64,000 bases of DNA from assembly GCF_000384255.1 (NCBI RefSeq), contig NZ_KB913035.1, positions 657,362 to 721,361 on the forward strand, in the 5' to 3' direction. The notes under the pieces are model-generated. The model saw only the letters and a list, made by a program, of their open reading frames with translations, was not told where the DNA came from and made no database searches. This document shows positions 18,806-28,185 of this stretch, piece by piece. The first letter of the stretch is position 1; each line of letters starts with the position of its first letter. A program made the position numbers and the translations under genes. Origin of the DNA: Methylotenera mobilis 13. GTDB lineage: Bacteria > Pseudomonadota > Gammaproteobacteria > Burkholderiales > Methylophilaceae.

Positions 18806-19879
18806 GTGACGCATGCAGTGACTGAAAATAGAAAATTACGCTGGGGTATCTTAGGTGCAGCACGTGTTAATGAGCGCCTGCTCCCAGCCATAGTTGAGGC
18901 ATCTAATGCGCAACTTGTTGCGATTGCTAGTCGCCGTGAAGGTGCTGCAAAGGCTACTTTAGAAAAATATGCTCCATGCCATGTGAGCGCCGTACAATGT
19001 TATGACGATATGGATGCGCTGATTGCAGATACCAATGTAGAAGCCATTTACTGCCCAATGGCCAATCATGAGCATGCTGAATGGGCGCTGAAGGCAATTA
19101 ATGCGGGTAAGCATGTGCTCATTGAAAAGCCGATGGCGCTTACTGTCGCTGATATTGAAAAAATTGAACAAGCTGCGCTAAAAAACAATGTAAAAGTGAT
19201 GGAGGGCTTTATGTATCGCTTTCATCCGCAACATACGCGTATTCAAGAGATTGTTGCATCGGGCCTGATTGGTGATGTGCTATCCGCACGCGCTAGTTAT
19301 TCATTTTTAATGCGCCCAGCGCGTATGTACCGTATTGCCAGCGGTGTAGCACAGGGCGGCGGCGCAATGTGGGATATCGGTCCGTATGCAATCCATTCTT
19401 TGCGTTGGGTAATGGGTTTAGGCGTTGGTATAAATAGTGCGAAGCCTGCAGAGCCAAAGTCAGTGATGGCACATGCGAAATTAAATGAGGCCGGGGCGGA
19501 TATCGTTACTAGCGGTGTATTGGATTTTGGCCAAGATGCAGAAGGTCGTGCGTTATTTGGTCATTTTGATGTGAGTTTTGAACGTTCGCGTAAGTCTGAG
19601 TATGAAGTGATCGGCACTAAAGGCTGGGTGAAATGCCACGCTGCATGGGTGTTCCAGAATGATGTGCCTGTTATTTCATGGGCAACAGAAGATGGAAAAT
19701 ATGCAGAAGAACGCTTCGCACCAAGTAACCACTTCAATCTAGAAATTGAACACTTCAGTAATTGTGTATTGAACAATCAGCCAACCCATTTAACTTTTGC
19801 TGATGCTAAAGCGAATTGTCAGGCGATAGAGGCTGTGCTGCAGTCTGTTGCTAGTCAGCATTTGGTTAAAATGGGCTAA
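18806..19879 (+). CDS. Gfo/Idh/MocA family oxidoreductase
   Basis: A NAD(P)-dependent oxidoreductase of about 357 aa. The N-terminal Rossmann loop is WGILGAARVNERLLP; the catalytic-type motif is VLIEKPMALT, with Lys in EKP; VMEGFMYRFHPQH follows. These match the glucose-fructose oxidoreductase/dihydrodiol dehydrogenase group. Substrate is unknown. I chose the GTG at 18806 because AAAGGA lies at 18794-18799; the frame is open back to a TTG at 18779. Stands alone between fadD-like and tkt genes. Confidence 0.85.
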   Translation: MTHAVTENRKLRWGILGAARVNERLLPAIVEASNAQLVAIASRREGAAKATLEKYAPCHVSAVQCYDDMDALIADTNVEAIYCPMANHEHAEWALKAINAGKHVLIEKPMALTVADIEKIEQAALKNNVKVMEGFMYRFHPQHTRIQEIVASGLIGDVLSARASYSFLMRPARMYRIASGVAQGGGAMWDIGPYAIHSLRWVMGLGVGINSAKPAEPKSVMAHAKLNEAGADIVTSGVLDFGQDAEGRALFGHFDVSFERSRKSEYEVIGTKGWVKCHAAWVFQNDVPVISWATEDGKYAEERFAPSNHFNLEIEHFSNCVLNNQPTHLTFADAKANCQAIEAVLQSVASQHLVKMG

Positions 19880-19883
19880 AATT

Positions 19884-19969
19884 TAGCGCTTTTTTGCAGT
19901 CGGTATTTGAAAGTGGGGCTTTGTTGAAAGTCACCACTTTTCTTACGTTGTACTTGCCGAAAAGCGCTA
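19884..19969. repeat. nested inverted repeats between the oxidoreductase gene and tkt
   Basis: An outer perfect 10-bp pair, TAGCGCTTTT (19884-19893) and AAAAGCGCTA (19960-19969), encloses an inner 7-bp pair, AAAGTGG (19910-19916) and CCACTTT (19934-19940). It starts 5 bp after the stop of the oxidoreductase. It may act as that gene's terminator or be a structured region far upstream of tkt. Confidence 0.5.
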
Positions 19970-20047
19970 TCTAAGCAATAATTTAGCTTTCACGTAAAAG
20001 CAGTTAAATTTACTGTATTTTTGAAAACTTCAATTAAGGTTTATGAG

Positions 20048-20061
20048 GTTTTGCGCAAAAC
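20048..20061. promoter_or_regulatory. 14-bp perfect palindrome upstream of tkt
   Basis: GTTTTGCGCAAAAC is fully self-complementary with a central CpG, a style often seen in LacI-family operators. It lies 46 bp before the tkt ATG and just ahead of a TATAAG-like hexamer (20070-20075). Role as operator is inference. Confidence 0.4.
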
Positions 20062-20106
20062 GCTATCTTTATAAGTCCTCAAGTATTAATCATTAGGGAG
20101 AAAACA

Positions 20107-22092
20107 ATGGCAACACGTAAAGACCTAGCTAATGCAATTCGTGCGTTATCTATGGATGCAGTGCAAAAAGCTAACTCAGGCCACCCAGGTGCGCCTATGG
20201 GTATGGCTGAAATCGCAGAGGTATTGTGGAATCACCACTTGCGTCACAATCCAACAAATCCAAACTGGGCTGATCGTGACCGCTTTGTGCTCTCTAACGG
20301 CCATGGCTCAATGTTGATCTACTCATTGTTGCATCTAACAGGCTACGACTTGCCTATGGATGAAATCAAAACATTCCGTCAATTGCATTCAAAATGTGCT
20401 GGTCACCCAGAATACAGCTATGCACCAGGCATTGAAACAACAACAGGTCCATTAGGTCAAGGTATCACCAACGCGGTTGGTTTTGCAATGGCTGAGAAAT
20501 TATTGGCTAACCAATTCAACAAGCCAGGTCACGACATCGTTGACCACTACACATACTGCTTCTTAGGTGACGGCTGTATGATGGAAGGCGTGTCACACGA
20601 AGCTTGTGCTTTAGCTGGTACATGGGGCTTAGGTAAATTGGTTGCTTTCTGGGATGACAATGGCATCTCTATCGATGGTCACATCGAAGGCTGGTACACA
20701 GACGACACAGTTAAACGCTTTGAAGCTTATGGCTGGCACGTTCAATCAGTAGATGGTCACGATTCTGACGCTATCGACGCAGCGGTTAAAGCGGCTAAAG
20801 CAGTGACAGACAAACCATCATTGATTTGCTGTAAAACCATCATCGGCATGGGTTCACCAAACAAATCTGGTTCACATGACTGCCACGGTTCTGCATTAGG
20901 TTTAGAAGAAGTTGCTGCGACTCGCGCTAATATCGGCTGGCCACATGAGCCATTTGTGATTCCTGCTGACGTTTACGCTGGATGGGATCAAAAAGCGAAA
21001 GGCGCTTCAACAGAAGCAGCTTGGAACGAAAAATTTGCTGCATACGCTGCTGCATTCCCAGCTGAAGCTGCAGAGTTCAAACGCCGTATGGCAGGTGACT
21101 TGCCAGCTAACTGGAAAGAAGCAACTGATGCGTTCATCACTGCAACTAACGAAAAAGCAGAAGGTGTTGCAACTCGTAAAGCTTCACAAAATGCGATTAC
21201 TGCACTAGCACCAGTATTGCCAGAGTTCTTAGGTGGTTCTGCTGACTTAACAGGTTCTAACCTGACAGCGGCTCCAAGCTTCAAACACGTATCTGGTAAA
21301 GAGCCAGGTAACTACATCTCTTACGGTGTTCGTGAGTTCGGTATGTTTGCAATCATGAACGGTATGGCATTGCACGGTGGTCTATTACCATTCGGCGGTA
21401 CATTCCATATGTTCTCAGACTACGCTAAGAGCGCATTACGTATGGCTGCATTGATGAAACAACGTACGATCGCTGTTTTATCACATGACTCTATCGGTCA
21501 AGGTGAAGATGGTCCTACTCACCAACCAATCGAAAATACATCAGGTTTACGTTACATCCCTAACATGGATGTATGGCGTCCAGGTAGTTCAACAGAAACT
21601 GCTGTTGCTTGGGTAGCAGCTGTTGAGCGTAAAAATGGTCCAACAAGCTTAGTATTAAGCCGTCAAAACGTGGCTGGCATCAAGCATGATGCAGCACAGT
21701 TAGACTTAATCCGTAAGGGTGCTTATGTGTTCTCTGATGTGGCTGGTAAAGCAGACGCGATCATCATCGCAAACGGTTCAGAGTTAGAGTTGGCTATTAA
21801 AGCTGCTGCTGAATTGAATGCTGCTGGTACTAAAGTACGTGTAGTTTCAATGCCATCAACAAACGTATTTGACCGTCAAGACAAAGCATACAAAGACAGC
21901 GTATTAACTCCAGGTGTTAAACGTGTAGCGGTTGAAGCCGCTCACTCAGACTTCTGGCGTAAATATGTAGGTCTTGAAGGCGCTGTTGTTGGTATCGACA
22001 CATTCGGTGAATCTGCACCTGGTGGTGTATTAATGAAGCATTTTGGCTTTACAGTTGAAAACGTAGTTGCAACTGTTAAATCGGTGCTTTAA
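20107..22092 (+). CDS. tkt: transketolase
   Basis: TPP-dependent enzyme of 661 aa that moves two-carbon ketol units between sugar phosphates. Motifs: [18 protein letters not shown] near the N-terminus with the catalytic His, the TPP motif [13 protein letters not shown] ending in AFWDDNGIS, and [17 protein letters not shown] in the pyrimidine domain. In a ribulose-monophosphate methylotroph this enzyme regenerates the formaldehyde acceptor ribulose-5-phosphate. The gene has strongly biased, uniform codons (many CA-rich synonyms), suggesting high expression. AGGGAG precedes the ATG and a strong terminator follows. Confidence 0.98.
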   Translation: MATRKDLANAIRALSMDAVQKANSGHPGAPMGMAEIAEVLWNHHLRHNPTNPNWADRDRFVLSNGHGSMLIYSLLHLTGYDLPMDEIKTFRQLHSKCAGHPEYSYAPGIETTTGPLGQGITNAVGFAMAEKLLANQFNKPGHDIVDHYTYCFLGDGCMMEGVSHEACALAGTWGLGKLVAFWDDNGISIDGHIEGWYTDDTVKRFEAYGWHVQSVDGHDSDAIDAAVKAAKAVTDKPSLICCKTIIGMGSPNKSGSHDCHGSALGLEEVAATRANIGWPHEPFVIPADVYAGWDQKAKGASTEAAWNEKFAAYAAAFPAEAAEFKRRMAGDLPANWKEATDAFITATNEKAEGVATRKASQNAITALAPVLPEFLGGSADLTGSNLTAAPSFKHVSGKEPGNYISYGVREFGMFAIMNGMALHGGLLPFGGTFHMFSDYAKSALRMAALMKQRTIAVLSHDSIGQGEDGPTHQPIENTSGLRYIPNMDVWRPGSSTETAVAWVAAVERKNGPTSLVLSRQNVAGIKHDAAQLDLIRKGAYVFSDVAGKADAIIIANGSELELAIKAAAELNAAGTKVRVVSMPSTNVFDRQDKAYKDSVLTPGVKRVAVEAAHSDFWRKYVGLEGAVVGIDTFGESAPGGVLMKHFGFTVENVVATVKSVL

Positions 22093-22147
22093 TTCGCTAG
22101 TGTGACCAAGCGGTATCAGTTTTTAAGTTTGGTCAGTTAGTATTAAA

Positions 22148-22173
22148 AAGGCACCTCAATATTGGGGTGCCTT
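22148..22173 (+). terminator. rho-independent terminator after tkt
   Basis: AAGGCACC and GGTGCCTT form an 8-bp stem around TCAATATTGG, then AATTTTTTAT. The stop of tkt is 56 bp upstream. Confidence 0.85.
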
Positions 22174-22246
22174 AATTTTTTATAGCGCTAGTTTTTATAG
22201 CGGATGTCTAGCTTTAAGTGGTAGATGAATTTAAGCTATGTATGCT

Positions 22247-22265
22247 TTAACTGGCTTGCAGTTAA
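22247..22265. repeat. 7-bp inverted repeat just upstream of gap
   Basis: TTAACTG (22247-22253) and CAGTTAA (22259-22265) with a 5-nt spacer, 22 bp before the gap ATG. The 11-mer TTAACTGGCTT recurs at 26087-26097 in the pyk-purC gap. Possible operator; weak evidence. Confidence 0.3.
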
Positions 22266-22287
22266 TTGAAAATATTTAGGAATTATC

Positions 22288-23307
22288 ATGGCAATTCGAG
22301 TGGCAATTAATGGTTATGGTCGTATTGGACGTATGGTGTTGCGTGCAGTGTATGAATTAGGTCGCAAAGACATTGAAATTATTGCAATTAATAGCGCAGG
22401 CTGTGATGCCGAAAGCAATGCGCACTTAACGCGTTACGACAGTGCACACGGCAGATTTCCATTTGATGTAGGTGTCGATGGCGATGCCATGATTATCAAT
22501 AGCCAGAAAATTAAAACATTTTCAACACGTAATCCAGCTGAACTGCCATGGCGTGACTTAGGTATTGATGTTGTACTAGAGTGTACAGGTGCCTTCAATA
22601 GTAAAGCTAAAGCACAAGTGCATATCGATGCAGGTGCAAAAAAAGTGTTGTTATCAGCACCAGGCGATAAAGATGTTGATGCAACTGTAGTATATGGCGT
22701 CAACCATGATGTCATTAAAGCAAGTCATACCGTAGTATCTAACGCATCATGTACAACCAATGGTCTTGCCCCAATGGTCAAGCCTTTGAATGACAAAATT
22801 GGTATCGTCAACGGATTGATGAATACGATACACTCATATACGAACGATCAAGTGTTAACTGATTCACATCATTCAGATATGCGTCGTGCACGCTCTGCTA
22901 CTACTTCGCTAATTCCAACGAAAACAGGTGCAGCAGCAGCGGTAGGATTGGTATTGCCAGAGTTGAACGGTAAATTGGATGGTTTTGCGATTCGCGTACC
23001 TACCATCAATGTGTCAATTGTTGATTTGACGTTTACACCATCACGTCCAACGACAAAAGAAGAAATCAACCATATTATGCACGAAGCGGCTAACAGCGGC
23101 GCGCTTAAAGGTATTTTGTCCTACAACGAAGCACCGTTGGTGTCTATTGATTATAACCACACCAATTTCTCATCAAACTTTGATGCCACTTTAACTAAGG
23201 TAACTAAAGATGGCATGTTGGTTAAAGTCTGTGCATGGTACGACAACGAGTGGGGTTTTAGTTGCCGTATGCTAGATAACGTCACCGCTATGATGGCTGC
23301 TAAATAA
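22288..23307 (+). CDS. gap: glyceraldehyde-3-phosphate dehydrogenase, type I
   Basis: A 339-aa phosphorylating GAPDH. Rossmann loop [15 protein letters not shown]; catalytic Cys155 in [15 protein letters not shown]-terminal [15 protein letters not shown]. In NAD-type enzymes the second strand ends in an Asp (AIND...), which contacts the adenosine ribose. Here it reads AINSAG, with Ser36 in that place. The usual Leu-Pro pair before the HxDxRRAR segment is Ser193-His194. Both changes point to NADP or mixed cofactor use, which would suit a cell that makes reducing power from C1 oxidation. The gene is 11 bp before pgk, so cotranscription is expected. Confidence 0.97.
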   Translation: MAIRVAINGYGRIGRMVLRAVYELGRKDIEIIAINSAGCDAESNAHLTRYDSAHGRFPFDVGVDGDAMIINSQKIKTFSTRNPAELPWRDLGIDVVLECTGAFNSKAKAQVHIDAGAKKVLLSAPGDKDVDATVVYGVNHDVIKASHTVVSNASCTTNGLAPMVKPLNDKIGIVNGLMNTIHSYTNDQVLTDSHHSDMRRARSATTSLIPTKTGAAAAVGLVLPELNGKLDGFAIRVPTINVSIVDLTFTPSRPTTKEEINHIMHEAANSGALKGILSYNEAPLVSIDYNHTNFSSNFDATLTKVTKDGMLVKVCAWYDNEWGFSCRMLDNVTAMMAAK

Positions 23308-23318
23308 GGAGGTTTGTC

Positions 23319-24500
23319 ATGAATGTAATCAAAATGACAGATCTGGATTTAAACGGTAAGCGTGTATTAATCCGTGCAGACCTTAATGTACCTGTGGCTG
23401 ATGGGAAAGTGACTTCAGATGCACGTATTACCGCTTCAATGGCGACGATTGAATTTGCCATTAAAGCAGGCGCTAAAGTGATGGTGACTTCTCATCTAGG
23501 ACGTCCTGAAGAAGGTGTTTATTCAGAAGAAAACTCATTGCAGCCAGTGGTGGATGTTATCTCAGCTAAGCTGGCAAAGCCGGTACGACTAATCAAAGAT
23601 TGGGTTGATGGTGGCTTTGAAGTGGCAGCGGGTGAGTTAGTTGTATTAGAAAACTGTCGCTTTAACAAAGGCGAAAAGAAAAGTAATGATGAGCTGTCAC
23701 AAAAATATGCACAGTTATGTGATATTTTTGTGATGGATGCTTTTGGTACTGCACATCGTGCAGAAGCAAGTACACATGGTGTTGCAAAGTTTGCACAAGT
23801 AGCAGCAGCGGGCATCTTGTTAGTGAATGAGCTAGAAGCTTTGACTAAAGCCTTGCTGAATCCAGCGCGTCCAATGGTGGCGATTGTTGGTGGTAGCAAA
23901 GTGTCAACTAAGCTGACCGTGTTGGAGAGTTTGTCCGAAAAAGTGGATCAAATGGTGGTGGGCGGAGGTATAGCTAATACCTTCTTAAAAGCTTCTGGTT
24001 TTGAAGTGGGTAAATCATTGTGTGAAGATGATTTAGTGCCTGTGGCACGCACCTTAATGGACAAAATGTCCCAAAGAGGCGCAGCAGTGCCAGTTGCGGT
24101 TGATGTAGTCTGTGCTAAGAAATTTGATGCAAATGAGCCAGCCATCAAGAAGGACGTGGCTGATGTGGCCGCAGATGATATGATTTTTGATATTGGCGCG
24201 AAATCTGCTAATGAATTAGTAGAGATCATTAAAAATGCAGGGACTGTGGTTTGGAATGGCCCAGTGGGTGTGTTTGAGTTTGATCAGTTTGGCGAAGGTA
24301 CTAAAACAATTGCTAATGCCATTGCAAATACAAAAGCATTTACTTTAGCGGGTGGGGGCGACACGATTGCTGCTATTCAAAAATACGGTATTGAAAGTAA
24401 AGTAGATTATATTTCAACAGCAGGTGGTGCCTTTTTAGAGTTTTTAGAAGGCAAAAAATTACCAGCGGTTGAGATTTTGGAATTACGTGCTAAAAGTTAA
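23319..24500 (+). CDS. pgk: phosphoglycerate kinase
   Basis: A 393-aa monomeric kinase interconverting 1,3-bisphosphoglycerate plus ADP and 3-phosphoglycerate plus ATP. Signature [12 protein letters not shown], then [31 protein letters not shown] and the nucleotide-site [10 protein letters not shown] near the C-terminus. A strong AAGGAGG lies before the ATG within the 11-bp space after gap. A strong terminator follows the gene, so gap-pgk is likely a two-gene operon. Confidence 0.98.
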   Translation: MNVIKMTDLDLNGKRVLIRADLNVPVADGKVTSDARITASMATIEFAIKAGAKVMVTSHLGRPEEGVYSEENSLQPVVDVISAKLAKPVRLIKDWVDGGFEVAAGELVVLENCRFNKGEKKSNDELSQKYAQLCDIFVMDAFGTAHRAEASTHGVAKFAQVAAAGILLVNELEALTKALLNPARPMVAIVGGSKVSTKLTVLESLSEKVDQMVVGGGIANTFLKASGFEVGKSLCEDDLVPVARTLMDKMSQRGAAVPVAVDVVCAKKFDANEPAIKKDVADVAADDMIFDIGAKSANELVEIIKNAGTVVWNGPVGVFEFDQFGEGTKTIANAIANTKAFTLAGGGDTIAAIQKYGIESKVDYISTAGGAFLEFLEGKKLPAVEILELRAKS

Positions 24501-24535
24501 CTAGCCCGAACCTTTAGTATTAAATGCATGACTTT

Positions 24536-24562
24536 AAAAATGGGGCTATCAGCCCCATTTTT
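24536..24562 (+). terminator. rho-independent terminator after pgk
   Basis: AAAAATGGGGCT, loop ATC, AGCCCCATTTTT: a perfect 12-bp stem with flanking A and T runs, 35 bp after the pgk stop. Confidence 0.9.
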
Positions 24563-24602
24563 ATTTTGAGTTTGTTATTTTTAGAGAAATTAAGGTAAAA
24601 GT

Positions 24603-26039
24603 TTGACATTACGTAAAACAAAAATTGTGGCAACACTAGGCCCATCCTCCACTAGCGAGGAGATGCTTGCCCGAATGATTACCGCAGGCGTTAATGTTGT
24701 ACGATTGAACTTTTCACACGGTAGTGCAGAAGATCACATTAAGCGTGCAGAAATTGTGCGTAATATTGCAATCAAACTGGGGCGCCCTGTTGGTGTGTTG
24801 TGTGACTTGCAAGGGCCTAAAATTCGAATTGGTAAATTCGAGCTTGGTAAAATCACGTTAAAAACAGGCGATATCTTTATTTTGGATGCTGATTGTGAAC
24901 TAGGTAATCAATACCATGTTGGACTAGATTACAAAACACTCCCGCAAGAAGTGTCAGAAAATGCCATATTGTTGCTAGATGATGGCCGCATTACTATGCA
25001 GGTGGATAGAATCAAAGGTAATCAAATCCATTGTGTCGTATTGAGCGGCGGTGTTTTGTCCAATAATAAGGGCATTAATCGTCAGGGTGGAGGCCTATCC
25101 GCAGAGGCTTTGACTAAAAAAGATAGGGAAGATATTAAAACAGCGGTTGCATTAGAGGCAGATTACATTGCCATCTCATTTCCTAAGTCTGCGCTAGATG
25201 TAGAGCTTGCAAGAACCTTAGTGCGGAAGGCTGGGGGCACGGCAAGCATTATTGCAAAAATTGAGCGCGCAGAAGCAATTAATGATTTAGAAGCGATTAT
25301 AGATGCGTCTGACGCGATTATGGTGGCACGAGGGGACTTGGGTGTTGAAGTAGGCGATGCCGCGGTGCCTGGTTTGCAAAAACGGATGATTCGGATGGCA
25401 CGTGCACAAAATAAACTAGTGATCACAGCGACGCAAATGATGGAGTCTATGATTACTAGTCCCATCCCGACACGTGCAGAAGTTTCAGATGTCGCAAATG
25501 CAGTATTAGATGGTACAGATGCAGTAATGTTGTCAGCAGAGACTGCCGCTGGACAATATCCTTTAGAAACAGTAGAAGCTGTGCATCGTGTAGCAATTGA
25601 AGCTGAGAAAGAATATTTTAGTCAGCATCATGCGCAAAAGCTTGATCAAGTGTTTATTAAAACGGATGAGGCTGTTGCTGCCGCTGCCATTTACACAGCT
25701 CAGCACTTAAAAGTGAAAGCAATTGCAGCACTGACGCAATCTGGTAATGCTGCACAATGGCTATCACGTGCGGATGCAGAGGTGCCAATTTATGCATTAT
25801 CACCTGATAAGCTAGCACGCAGAAAGCTTACATTGCACCGCGGAGTCTATCCATATCCGATTGAGCAAGCCGATAAGAATAGAGATGAAATCATTGCAGA
25901 GATGGAGCAAGTACTACTCAGGCAGCGCGTTGTGGCTGAGGGTGACTTGGTGTTGTTAACTTTTGGTGAGCCTATCGGGCATCCTGGCGGCACCAACACA
26001 TTGAAAATCATTAAAATTGGTGAGCATCGAAAACATTAA
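24603..26039 (+). CDS. pyk: pyruvate kinase
   Basis: A 478-aa enzyme converting phosphoenolpyruvate plus ADP to pyruvate plus ATP. Motifs: TLGPSSTSEEML and VVRLNFSHG at the N-terminus, CDLQGPKIRIG, AKIERAEAI with the catalytic Lys, MVARGDLGVEV for Mg2+ binding, and ITATQMMESMI with the K+/substrate Thr. The start is TTG at 24603, preceded by AAGG; alignment (TLRKTKIVATLGPSS) leaves no better start. Many betaproteobacteria have fba next, but here purC follows after 188 bp. Confidence 0.96.
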   Translation: MTLRKTKIVATLGPSSTSEEMLARMITAGVNVVRLNFSHGSAEDHIKRAEIVRNIAIKLGRPVGVLCDLQGPKIRIGKFELGKITLKTGDIFILDADCELGNQYHVGLDYKTLPQEVSENAILLLDDGRITMQVDRIKGNQIHCVVLSGGVLSNNKGINRQGGGLSAEALTKKDREDIKTAVALEADYIAISFPKSALDVELARTLVRKAGGTASIIAKIERAEAINDLEAIIDASDAIMVARGDLGVEVGDAAVPGLQKRMIRMARAQNKLVITATQMMESMITSPIPTRAEVSDVANAVLDGTDAVMLSAETAAGQYPLETVEAVHRVAIEAEKEYFSQHHAQKLDQVFIKTDEAVAAAAIYTAQHLKVKAIAALTQSGNAAQWLSRADAEVPIYALSPDKLARRKLTLHRGVYPYPIEQADKNRDEIIAEMEQVLLRQRVVAEGDLVLLTFGEPIGHPGGTNTLKIIKIGEHRKH

Positions 26040-26168
26040 ATCTGGACATCTCACTTAATCAGTATGCTGATCAGTAAGTATCTATATTAACTGGCTTTCC
26101 AGCGGATTTGGCTAGTTTATATCAATATTTTTACGGTCAATTGGTCTTTTTAGAATTCATCAAAATTA

Positions 26169-26191
26169 AAGTACGTTTATAATACGTACTT
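26169..26191 (+). promoter_or_regulatory. TATAAT -10 element inside an inverted repeat upstream of purC
   Basis: AAGTACGT (26169-26176) and ACGTACTT (26184-26191) are perfect complements. The 7-nt loop TTATAAT contains a consensus TATAAT (26178-26183), 37 bp before the purC ATG. No clear -35 is seen. A regulator bound to the repeat would mask the -10. Confidence 0.45.
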
Positions 26192-26227
26192 AGCTCAACT
26201 TACTCATTAATATAGTCATCATCACAC

Positions 26228-27130
26228 ATGAATAATCCATTATTAGAAACCAGCATTAAAAGTCTAAAACGTATTCACCAAGGTAAAGTCCGTGATATTT
26301 ATGACATTGATGCTAATACCATGTTGCTGGTGAGTACGGATAGGCTCTCTGCATTTGATGTGATTTTACCTACAGGCATTGCCAACAAAGGTGCAATGCT
26401 CACGCAGATGGCCAACTTTTGGTTTGATAAGTTGCAGAATGTGGTACCTAACCATTTAACTGGAATCACCCCTGCGAGTGTGGTGAGTGATCCTGCGGAA
26501 AAAGCACAATTAGCTAATCGTTCAGTCGTGGTTAAAAAGCTAAAAGCATTACCGATAGAGGCCATTGTGCGTGGATATTTAGTGGGAAGCGGCTGGAAAG
26601 AATATAAAGCGAAAGGCACGGTGTGTGATATCCCATTGCCAGCTGGTTTACAAGAGGCATCGAAATTGCCCGCACCATTATTTACACCGTCTAGTAAGGC
26701 AGCAGTGGGTGAGCATGATGAAAATATCAGTTTGGCGCAGTGTGCTGAGCTCATTGGTGCTGACATGGCTGAGCAAGTAGCAAAAGCTGCGATAGCGCTT
26801 TATACGCAAGCAGCTGAATACGCACTTACACGCGGTATTATTATTGCGGACACTAAGTTTGAGTTTGGTTTGGATGAAAATGGTGTGTTACATGTGATGG
26901 ATGAAGTACTAACACCCGACTCGTCACGTTTTTGGCCTGCTGAGAGCTATGTCGTGGGTAAAAACCCACCAAGCTACGACAAGCAGTATGTGCGTGATTG
27001 GTTGGAAGCCAGTGGTTGGAATAAAACACCGCCTGCACCAGCCTTGCCAGCAGATGTTGCCAGCAAAACAAGCGAAAAATACATGGAGGCCTTTGAGCGA
27101 CTAACTGGGCAGCCATTAACGCTTGAGTAA
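26228..27130 (+). CDS. purC: phosphoribosylaminoimidazole-succinocarboxamide synthase
   Basis: SAICAR synthetase of 300 aa, the longer, yeast-like form. It joins aspartate to CAIR in purine synthesis using ATP. Motifs: HQGKVRDIYDIDANTMLLV and STDRLSAFDVILP near the N-terminus, VRGYLVGSGWKEY, then IIADTKFEFGLDENG and DEVLTPDSSRFWP for ATP/Mg. It stands as a single gene here, without purE or purK beside it. A DUF1232 gene follows after 34 bp. Confidence 0.97.
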   Translation: MNNPLLETSIKSLKRIHQGKVRDIYDIDANTMLLVSTDRLSAFDVILPTGIANKGAMLTQMANFWFDKLQNVVPNHLTGITPASVVSDPAEKAQLANRSVVVKKLKALPIEAIVRGYLVGSGWKEYKAKGTVCDIPLPAGLQEASKLPAPLFTPSSKAAVGEHDENISLAQCAELIGADMAEQVAKAAIALYTQAAEYALTRGIIIADTKFEFGLDENGVLHVMDEVLTPDSSRFWPAESYVVGKNPPSYDKQYVRDWLEASGWNKTPPAPALPADVASKTSEKYMEAFERLTGQPLTLE

Positions 27131-27164
27131 GCGCTTAATGAAACGATTGTTGTATTAGGCTGCT

Positions 27165-27461
27165 GTGCTAAATAAACTCAAGTCATTGGCTAGGCAACTC
27201 AAAAAAGAGCTTGCAGTCTATCGATTAGTCTTAAAACACCCACAAACACCTTGGCTGGCTAAATGCCTGTTGTGGCTGGCTGTGGGTTATTTATTGCTAC
27301 CGTTTGATCTTATTCCTGACTTTATTCCAATATTAGGTCAGTTAGATGAGGTGATTATTATCCCAGCGTTGCTTTACTGTGCATTGTTGTTGATTCCTAA
27401 ATCTGTGATTCAAGATTGCCACGAGCAAGTGCAACAAGCTGACGTATCAGGAAATAGTTAG
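27165..27461 (+). CDS. YkvA family (DUF1232) small membrane protein
   Basis: A 98-aa protein with a basic N-terminus (KLKSLARQLKKEL) and two hydrophobic segments around the DUF1232 signature YLLLPFDLIPDFIPILGQLD, then EVIIIPALLYCALLLIP. The family is common and lacks an assigned role. The start is a GTG at 27165; no ATG is available before the conserved part. It may be cotranscribed with purC. Confidence 0.8.
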   Translation: MLNKLKSLARQLKKELAVYRLVLKHPQTPWLAKCLLWLAVGYLLLPFDLIPDFIPILGQLDEVIIIPALLYCALLLIPKSVIQDCHEQVQQADVSGNS

Positions 27462-27512
27462 GCATCCTACACTTTGTTACGACTTTTTTCTGTGCGTTCT
27501 TTGTGGGCTTGC

Positions 27513-27518
27513 TATAAT
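27513..27518 (+). promoter_or_regulatory. -10 element of the ppa promoter
   Basis: TGCTATAAT is an extended -10 with consensus TATAAT at 27513-27518, 45 bp before the ppa ATG. A weak -35 (TTCTGT at about 27488-27493, 19-bp spacing) may pair with it. Confidence 0.5.
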
Positions 27519-27563
27519 TGCGCCTCAAAATTCATTAGTAGTATTTATATTTAGGAATAGACC

Positions 27564-28112
27564 ATGTCATTAAACCAAGTGCCAACCGGTAAAGATGTCC
27601 CTAACGATTTCAATGTAATTATTGAGATTCCAATGCAGGGTGACCCAGTAAAATATGAAGTAGATAAAGAAAGCGGCGCAATCTTTGTTGACCGCTTTAT
27701 GGGTACTGCAATGCAATACCCAACCAACTACGGCTATGTGCCACACACATTATCTGATGATGGCGACCCTGTTGATGTGTTGGTGATGACACCTGTGCCA
27801 TTGATTCCTGGCGTGGTTGTGCGTTGCCGTCCTTTAGGTGTGTTGCTGATGGAAGATGAAGCAGGCCTTGATGCAAAAGTATTAGCGGTGCCTGTTGATA
27901 AAGTGTGTGGTTTATATGGTCATTTGAAAGCACATACTGATGTATCAGAATGGCGCTTGAACATGATTGCCCACTTCTTTGAGCATTACAAAGATTTAGA
28001 TAAAGGCAAATGGGTTAAGATTAATGGCTGGGGCGATATCGAAGCAGCTAAAAAAGAAATCTTACAAAGTGTAGAGAATTACAATAACGCACAAGTTAAA
28101 CCAGCGTTCTAA
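27564..28112 (+). CDS. ppa: inorganic pyrophosphatase (family I, soluble)
   Basis: A 182-aa cytoplasmic enzyme hydrolysing pyrophosphate to phosphate, which pulls biosynthetic reactions forward. The family I signature [10 protein letters not shown] is preceded by [24 protein letters not shown] [13 protein letters not shown] and [16 protein letters not shown] follow. E. coli Ppa has 176 aa. TTAGGAAT precedes the ATG. A membrane pyrophosphatase gene (hppA) lies 1 kb downstream on the other strand, so the cell can both waste and conserve PPi energy. Confidence 0.97.
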   Translation: MSLNQVPTGKDVPNDFNVIIEIPMQGDPVKYEVDKESGAIFVDRFMGTAMQYPTNYGYVPHTLSDDGDPVDVLVMTPVPLIPGVVVRCRPLGVLLMEDEAGLDAKVLAVPVDKVCGLYGHLKAHTDVSEWRLNMIAHFFEHYKDLDKGKWVKINGWGDIEAAKKEILQSVENYNNAQVKPAF

Positions 28113-28144
28113 GTAAATTACAGAAGCACACTGGTCGGACAAAT

Positions 28145-28170
28145 AAAAAGGCAGCTTAGGCTGCCTTTTT
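28145..28170. terminator. bidirectional terminator between ppa and the VIT-family gene
   Basis: AAAAAGGCAGC, loop TTAG, GCTGCCTTTTT: a perfect 11-bp stem with A and T runs. It serves convergent ppa (+) and the VIT gene (-). Confidence 0.9.
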
Positions 28171-28185
28171 TGCGTCTAAAATGGA

